Below are positions 6,344 to 7,962 of a stretch of DNA of 7,962 nt, in pieces. The notes beneath the pieces were generated by a model. That model was not told where the DNA came from, ran no database searches, and saw only the letters and a list, made by a program, of their open reading frames with translations. Location: NCBI GenBank assembly GCA_025453305.1, contig JALOQO010000023.1:1-7962 (forward strand), in the 5' to 3' direction. The DNA comes from Patescibacteria group bacterium. Lineage in GTDB: Bacteria > Patescibacteriota > Saccharimonadia > Saccharimonadales > CAIOMD01. Every line of letters begins with the position of its first letter. Within the stretch, counting starts at the first letter, position 1. Both the position numbers and the translations under genes were made by a program.

Positions 6344-6511
6344 ATGCAAAATTTTAATACAATTGGTAGCGGCGAAAAATTAAAAGTAAGTATACCTAGA
6401 CAACTAATTGAATATCTTGTTAGATTAGCATTTGTGGATGAGGGGTTCTATGGCTTAAAAATTAGAAGTCTTTTGGGTAGATTTGTTTGTAAGAACCTTG
6501 CAGTATCATAA
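6344..6511 (+). CDS. Small hypothetical basic protein (55 aa)
   Basis: A 55-residue frame in the gap between the divergent TrmB-like gene and the HAD gene. The product is basic, with the pattern KLKVSIPRQLIEYLVRLAF in its first half, a strand-then-amphipathic-helix look. This vaguely recalls a ribbon-helix-helix protein, but no family is recognised and no DNA-binding claim is made. The start at 6344 is preferred because AGGA (6331-6334) lies nine bases upstream, the best Shine-Dalgarno spacing in the window. The in-frame ATG at 6338 would leave only three bases. The TAA stop is 42 bp before the HAD gene, which has its own promoter-like element. A TATATT at 6315-6320 could be the -10. It is probably a real short gene, though composition alone cannot prove it. 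Confidence 0.5.
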   Translation: MQNFNTIGSGEKLKVSIPRQLIEYLVRLAFVDEGFYGLKIRSLLGRFVCKNLAVS

Positions 6512-6538
6512 ACGAATTCAATATTTACCTATTTTGTC

Positions 6539-6547
6539 TGTTATTAT
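6539..6547 (+). promoter_or_regulatory. Extended -10 promoter of the HAD gene, predicted leaderless
   Basis: TGT-TATTAT (6539-6547) is an extended -10-like element six bases before the ATG at 6554, which puts +1 on the start codon. No -35 and no Shine-Dalgarno are visible. The spacing equals that of uvrD and is one base shorter than that of the TrmB-like gene. Confidence 0.5.
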
Positions 6548-6553
6548 GAGTTT

Positions 6554-7201
6554 ATGACATTATTTGTTTGGGATTTTCATGGTGTTCTAGAAAAAGACAA
6601 TGAAAAGGCTGTGATTGATATTTCTAATCAAGTTTTGGCAAGTGCTGGGTTTAAAGAACGATTTACTAACGAAGATAACGAAAAATATTATGGCTTAAAA
6701 TGGTATCAATATTTTGAAAAATTGCTACCTAACCTAACCCACCAAGAACATGTAGCATTACAAGCTGACTGTTTTAAATTTGCAGAGAATAACATAAATA
6801 TACTTACTAAGTATATCAAGCCAAATAACCATGCATTAAAGGTTATTTCAGAAATCTCTAAAACGGGAAATACTCAAATAGTAATATCTAACACAAGGCA
6901 ATCGGATCTGATATGGTTCTTAGACAGTATAGATATAAAAAGTTTCTTTAAAGACGAGTATATTATTGGTGTAAATGCCCATCAAACACATAAAACAAAG
7001 GTTGATGCTTTAACCAAGGTTGTAAAAGATTTACAGCCAACAAAAGTTGTAGTTATTGGCGATTCAGAAAATGATCTCAAAATGGGAAAAGCAGTTAGCG
7101 CAACAACATATTTTTACAAACACCCACACCGCGAACACGAAAACACAAAAAACGCAGATTATATAATAAAAGATTTACGCGCCGTACTTAAAGAGCTATA
7201 A
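6554..7201 (+). CDS. HAD-superfamily hydrolase with an atypical motif I
   Basis: A 215-residue Rossmann-fold protein of the haloacid dehalogenase superfamily, probably a cytosolic small-molecule phosphatase or relative. Motif I is VWDFHGVLE (5-13): the nucleophile Asp7 is present, but the usual second Asp (nucleophile +2, the general acid/base in phosphatases) is His9. Motif II is IVISNTRQ with Ser112. The motif III Lys is probably Lys149 (or Lys147) in HKTKVDAL. Motif IV is VVIGDSENDL (166-175) with Asp170 and Asp174. Residues 15-90 form a helical cap of C1 type. The fold is secure, the substrate unknown. The His substitution may alter chemistry or mark an uncharacterised subfamily rather than loss of activity. 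It is monocistronic or downstream of the 55-aa ORF; the terminator hairpin at 7262-7290 lies 61 bp after the stop. Confidence 0.85.
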   Translation: MTLFVWDFHGVLEKDNEKAVIDISNQVLASAGFKERFTNEDNEKYYGLKWYQYFEKLLPNLTHQEHVALQADCFKFAENNINILTKYIKPNNHALKVISEISKTGNTQIVISNTRQSDLIWFLDSIDIKSFFKDEYIIGVNAHQTHKTKVDALTKVVKDLQPTKVVVIGDSENDLKMGKAVSATTYFYKHPHREHENTKNADYIIKDLRAVLKEL

Positions 7202-7225
7202 ATATTAAGTTACTTTTTTTGTTGC

Positions 7226-7246
7226 GGCAACAGGAGTTCGTCTCCC
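7226..7246 (+). repeat. tRNA-Glu T-arm-like fragment, inverted relative to the tRNA gene
   Basis: Twenty-one plus-strand bases match the variable-loop/T-arm part of the neighbouring tRNA-Glu (minus strand, 7328-7308) at 19 of 21 positions, including the GTTCG core. The copy points the opposite way, so the two form an inverted repeat with its centre at 7277, almost exactly the middle of the terminator hairpin (7276). It lies in the 3' untranslated region of the HAD gene. Confidence 0.75.
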
Positions 7247-7261
7247 TGCTTCAATTAAAGT

Positions 7262-7290
7262 AAAAAGCCCTACCAATAGTAGAGCTTTTT
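7262..7290 (-). terminator. Rho-independent terminator of tRNA-Glu, possibly bidirectional
   Basis: Twelve-base arms (7262-7273 and 7279-7290) around a 5-base loop, ending in a T-run in both directions. The stem is unbroken in minus-strand RNA, where one position is a G-U pair. In plus-strand RNA that position is a C/A mismatch, so it is better suited to stop tRNA-Glu transcription, whose CCA end is at 7295. It may also end the HAD transcript. Confidence 0.8.
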
Positions 7291-7294
7291 GCTT

Positions 7295-7369
7295 TGGTGA
7301 TCCCGAGGGGAGTCGAACCCCTGTTGCCAGGATGAAAACCTGGTGTCCTAACCGTTAGACGACGGGACC
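7295..7369 (-). tRNA. tRNA-Glu (anticodon UUC), CCA encoded
   Basis: A complete 75-nt cloverleaf. The acceptor stem GGTCCCG pairs with CGGGATC (one G-U), the D-arm contains the GG pair, the anticodon stem CCAGG/CCTGG closes a TTTTCAT loop with anticodon TTC, and the T-arm AGGGG/CCCCT holds TTCGACT. The 3' end is ACCA in the DNA, so CCA is encoded with A at the discriminator position. It reads GAA directly and GAG by wobble. A terminator follows within five bases. Partial copies of this gene lie on both sides. Confidence 0.97.
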
Positions 7370-7432
7370 ATAGTTGTTAATGAATTTAGGTTACCACTCT
7401 TTGTGTATAACCGGTGTAATATGTTAGGACAG

Positions 7433-7549
7433 CCTGGTGTCCTGCCACATTCTGCGGCCCCAGACTTATCTTACTACAAGCATAGCTTGTAATCAGAAAA
7501 GGTCTCTTGCAATCCGCCACCGGCGGATTTCACATTAAACGACGGGACC
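7433..7549 (-). pseudogene. Split tRNA-Glu-like copy with an 85-bp insert between AATGTG direct repeats
   Basis: Bases 7549-7535 match the 5' end of tRNA-Glu at 14 of 15 positions, and 7443-7433 match its D-stem/anticodon-stem part at 11 of 11. In the intact gene these two pieces are separated by 5 bases; here by 91. The direct repeat AATGTG occurs at both ends of the extra DNA (plus-strand 7531-7536 and 7446-7451). Removing one repeat and the interior leaves a D-arm within one base of the tRNA length. The 3' half past the anticodon stem is unrecognisable, so this is a decayed copy at best. Confidence 0.5.
7511..7529. repeat. REP-like palindrome, AATCCGCC stem
   Basis: An 8-bp perfect stem (7511-7518 with 7522-7529) and a 3-base loop, GC-rich in an AT-rich setting. 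CCGCC/GGCGG palindromes of this kind recur between genes in some Candidate Phyla Radiation genomes, by recollection rather than search. Only one copy is present in the window. Confidence 0.45.
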
Positions 7550-7564
7550 AAGAAGCATATTTGC

Positions 7565-7570
7565 ATTATA
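7565..7570 (-). promoter_or_regulatory. Candidate -10 box for the tRNA-Glu/structured RNA transcript
   Basis: TATAAT on the minus strand (7570-7565) places +1 near 7558, nine bases before the tRNA-like 5' end at 7549. It lies within a 5-bp inverted repeat GCATT/AATGC. No good -35 is seen at 16-18 bp. No better promoter for tRNA-Glu was found between here and the tRNA gene. Confidence 0.4.
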
Positions 7571-7588
7571 AAAATGCTATACAATAAT

Positions 7589-7622
7589 AACACTTTTATT
7601 TGCATTTTTAAAGTGTTTTTTT
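7589..7622 (+). terminator. Putative rho-independent terminator on the plus strand
   Basis: The stem AACACTTT/AAAGTGTT (7589-7596 with 7610-7617) is followed by a run of T to 7622. The loop is 13 bases and AT-rich, so the hairpin is moderate. There is no plus-strand gene just before it, which leaves open a plus-strand RNA from the 7371-7565 region. Confidence 0.45.
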
Positions 7623-7800
7623 AGCCATTATCAGCATTAGCTTACAGCAAATTATTTGCTAAGCTCCGCCAACTGCTTGTATTTCTTCGCCGCCGCATCA
7701 GCGTTGTTGCTGAAAGTCAGTTTATTAGCTAAGAGCGGTCAGTCATTGCTCGCTTGTAGCTAATTAAATATAAGCATAAAAACATCTAAAATACTAGAGT
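7623..7800. other. Intergenic stretch with hairpins and a start-less reading frame
   Basis: No supportable gene. Inverted repeats are AGCTTA-CA-GCAAAT around T7653 (7639-7665, two-base bulge), CAGC/GCTG (7699-7712) and the 8-bp ATTAGCTA/TAGCTAAT (7724-7764), which extends inward with near-pairing. On the minus strand 7738-7652 stays open for 28 codons and ends NADAAAKKYKQLAELSK. This looks protein-like but has a stop just upstream and no ATG, GTG or TTG, so it may be a gene remnant. Confidence 0.4.
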
Positions 7801-7809
7801 TTATCCACA
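7801..7809 (+). promoter_or_regulatory. DnaA box, exact TTATCCACA
   Basis: An exact match to the high-affinity 9-mer, preceded by about 45 bases of very AT-rich sequence and followed immediately by the terminator at 7812. A second exact copy in the same orientation starts 77 bp downstream. Confidence 0.45.
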
Positions 7810-7811
7810 TC

Positions 7812-7844
7812 AAAAAACTCCGCCCTTTTAAAGCGGAGTTTTTT
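7812..7844 (-). terminator. Strong rho-independent terminator of the LPxTG gene
   Basis: A perfect 12-bp stem (7812-7823 with 7833-7844), with arms AAAAAACTCCGC and its complement, a 9-base loop and T-runs in both directions. It begins 20 bp after the TAA of the LPxTG protein gene and so ends that transcript. It can also work on the plus strand. Confidence 0.9.
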
Positions 7845-7863
7845 GTTATTTGGTATCTGTTTG

Positions 7864-7962
7864 TTATAATCTTCTACTTATCCACATTCGGTGGCCAATG
7901 GCACCTAGTAGCGATACGCCTGTGAATAATCCAATTACAGATCCTGCACCAGTATTAGGTAA
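7864..7962 (-). CDS. C-terminus of an LPxTG wall-anchored surface protein (5' end outside window)
   Basis: The last 32 codons enter from the right edge and stop with TAA at 7864. They read LPNTG, a short Ala-Gly-Ser linker, a hydrophobic segment of about 15-18 residues (SVIGLFTGVSLLGAIG) and the basic tail HRMWISRRL. This is a complete cell-wall sorting signal: sortase would cut between Thr and Gly and attach the protein to peptidoglycan or another surface acceptor. The exported domain is outside the window, so its function is unknown. It implies a sortase elsewhere in the genome and a Gram-positive-like envelope, in line with Saccharibacteria. The Met-Trp-Ile-Ser codons contain an exact DnaA box. 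A strong terminator follows. Confidence 0.85.
   Translation of the reverse strand, partial: LPNTGAGSVIGLFTGVSLLGAIGHRMWISRRL
7878..7886 (+). promoter_or_regulatory. Second exact DnaA box TTATCCACA
   Basis: Same orientation as the box at 7801-7809 and sharing a tenth base (T). It lies inside the LPxTG coding frame (Met-Trp-Ile-Ser codons). A relaxed box, TTATTCACA, is on the minus strand at 7929-7921, so three sites fall within 130 bp. Confidence 0.4.

Larger units (their letters stand above)
7371..7565. other. Hairpin-rich non-coding region upstream of tRNA-Glu, with tRNA-like pieces
   Basis: No credible reading frame is seen. The stretch is more GC-rich than its surroundings and holds three perfect hairpins: 7426-7443 (AGGACA stem, 6-base loop), 7476-7490 (ACAAGC stem, ATA loop) and 7511-7529 (AATCCGCC stem, 3-base loop). 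On the minus strand it starts, at 7549, with the same first 15 bases as tRNA-Glu but for one change. Later (7443-7433) it has the tRNA's D-stem/anticodon-stem string AGGACACCAGG. It may be a processed structured RNA, or a tRNA-Glu pseudogene split by a small insertion. I recognise no known RNA family (not tmRNA, SRP or RNase P by signature). Confidence 0.5.

Noticed and set aside
7426..7443. Reading the hairpin here as a tRNA-Asp anticodon arm (CTGTCCT loop with GTC)
   Set aside because: The bases after the loop do not pair with the 5' anticodon stem, and no T-arm or acceptor end follows.
7652..7738. Minus-strand frame of 28 codons ending NADAAAKKYKQLAELSK
   Set aside because: Protein-like composition, but it is closed by TGA upstream and has no ATG, GTG or TTG start. 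Kept only as a possible gene remnant in the intergenic note.
1..7962. Reassigned TGA codons (Gracilibacteria/Absconditabacteria type code), CRISPR array, insertion sequence
   Set aside because: All genes read full length with TGA as stop; no regularly spaced repeats and no transposase or terminal-repeat structure were seen.

Overview
The window looks like a piece of a small, AT-rich bacterial chromosome from the Candidate Phyla Radiation, most likely a Saccharibacteria (TM7)-type organism. This is an inference. It rests on an LPxTG wall-sorting tail (Gram-positive-like envelope), a standard genetic code (TGA acts as stop, not as a sense codon), very tight gene packing with almost no Shine-Dalgarno signals, a TrmB-type regulator beside lower-glycolysis genes, and an intein inside UvrD. 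No rRNA or ribosomal protein gene is present to fix the taxonomy.

Layout. Bases 1-6233 are all on the minus strand. Read in the direction of transcription they are: a TrmB-like regulator (6233-5493); an operon of pyruvate kinase (5428-3998), phosphoglycerate kinase (3996-2680), triosephosphate isomerase (2642-1842) and an acidic tail-anchored membrane protein (1839-1201); then a UvrD/PcrA helicase (1136 to the window edge) interrupted by an intein at helicase motif III. Two plus-strand genes follow: a 55-residue hypothetical protein (6344-6511) and a HAD-like hydrolase (6554-7201). The last 760 bases hold tRNA-Glu (minus strand) with a terminator, several tRNA-Glu-derived fragments, hairpin-rich non-coding DNA, a strong terminator, and the last 32 codons of an LPxTG surface protein entering from the right edge.

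How the parts fit. pyk, pgk and tpiA make up the triose-interconversion and ATP-yielding part of glycolysis. They appear to be transcribed from one extended -10 promoter directly downstream of the regulator gene. A perfect 7-bp inverted repeat, with half-sites 22 bp apart, straddles that promoter and is the obvious candidate operator for the regulator. The pyruvate kinase carries the residue set of potassium-independent enzymes.

Most notable observations: (1) the UvrD intein with a possible GIY-YIG-like insert; (2) the TrmB/operator/glycolysis module; (3) -10 boxes lying 6-7 nt from the start codons of uvrD, the regulator and the HAD gene, which predicts leaderless mRNAs; (4) tRNA-Glu embedded in a large palindrome and accompanied by a split tRNA-like copy; (5) two exact DnaA boxes near the right edge. 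Calls come from reading motifs by eye; no database search was run.
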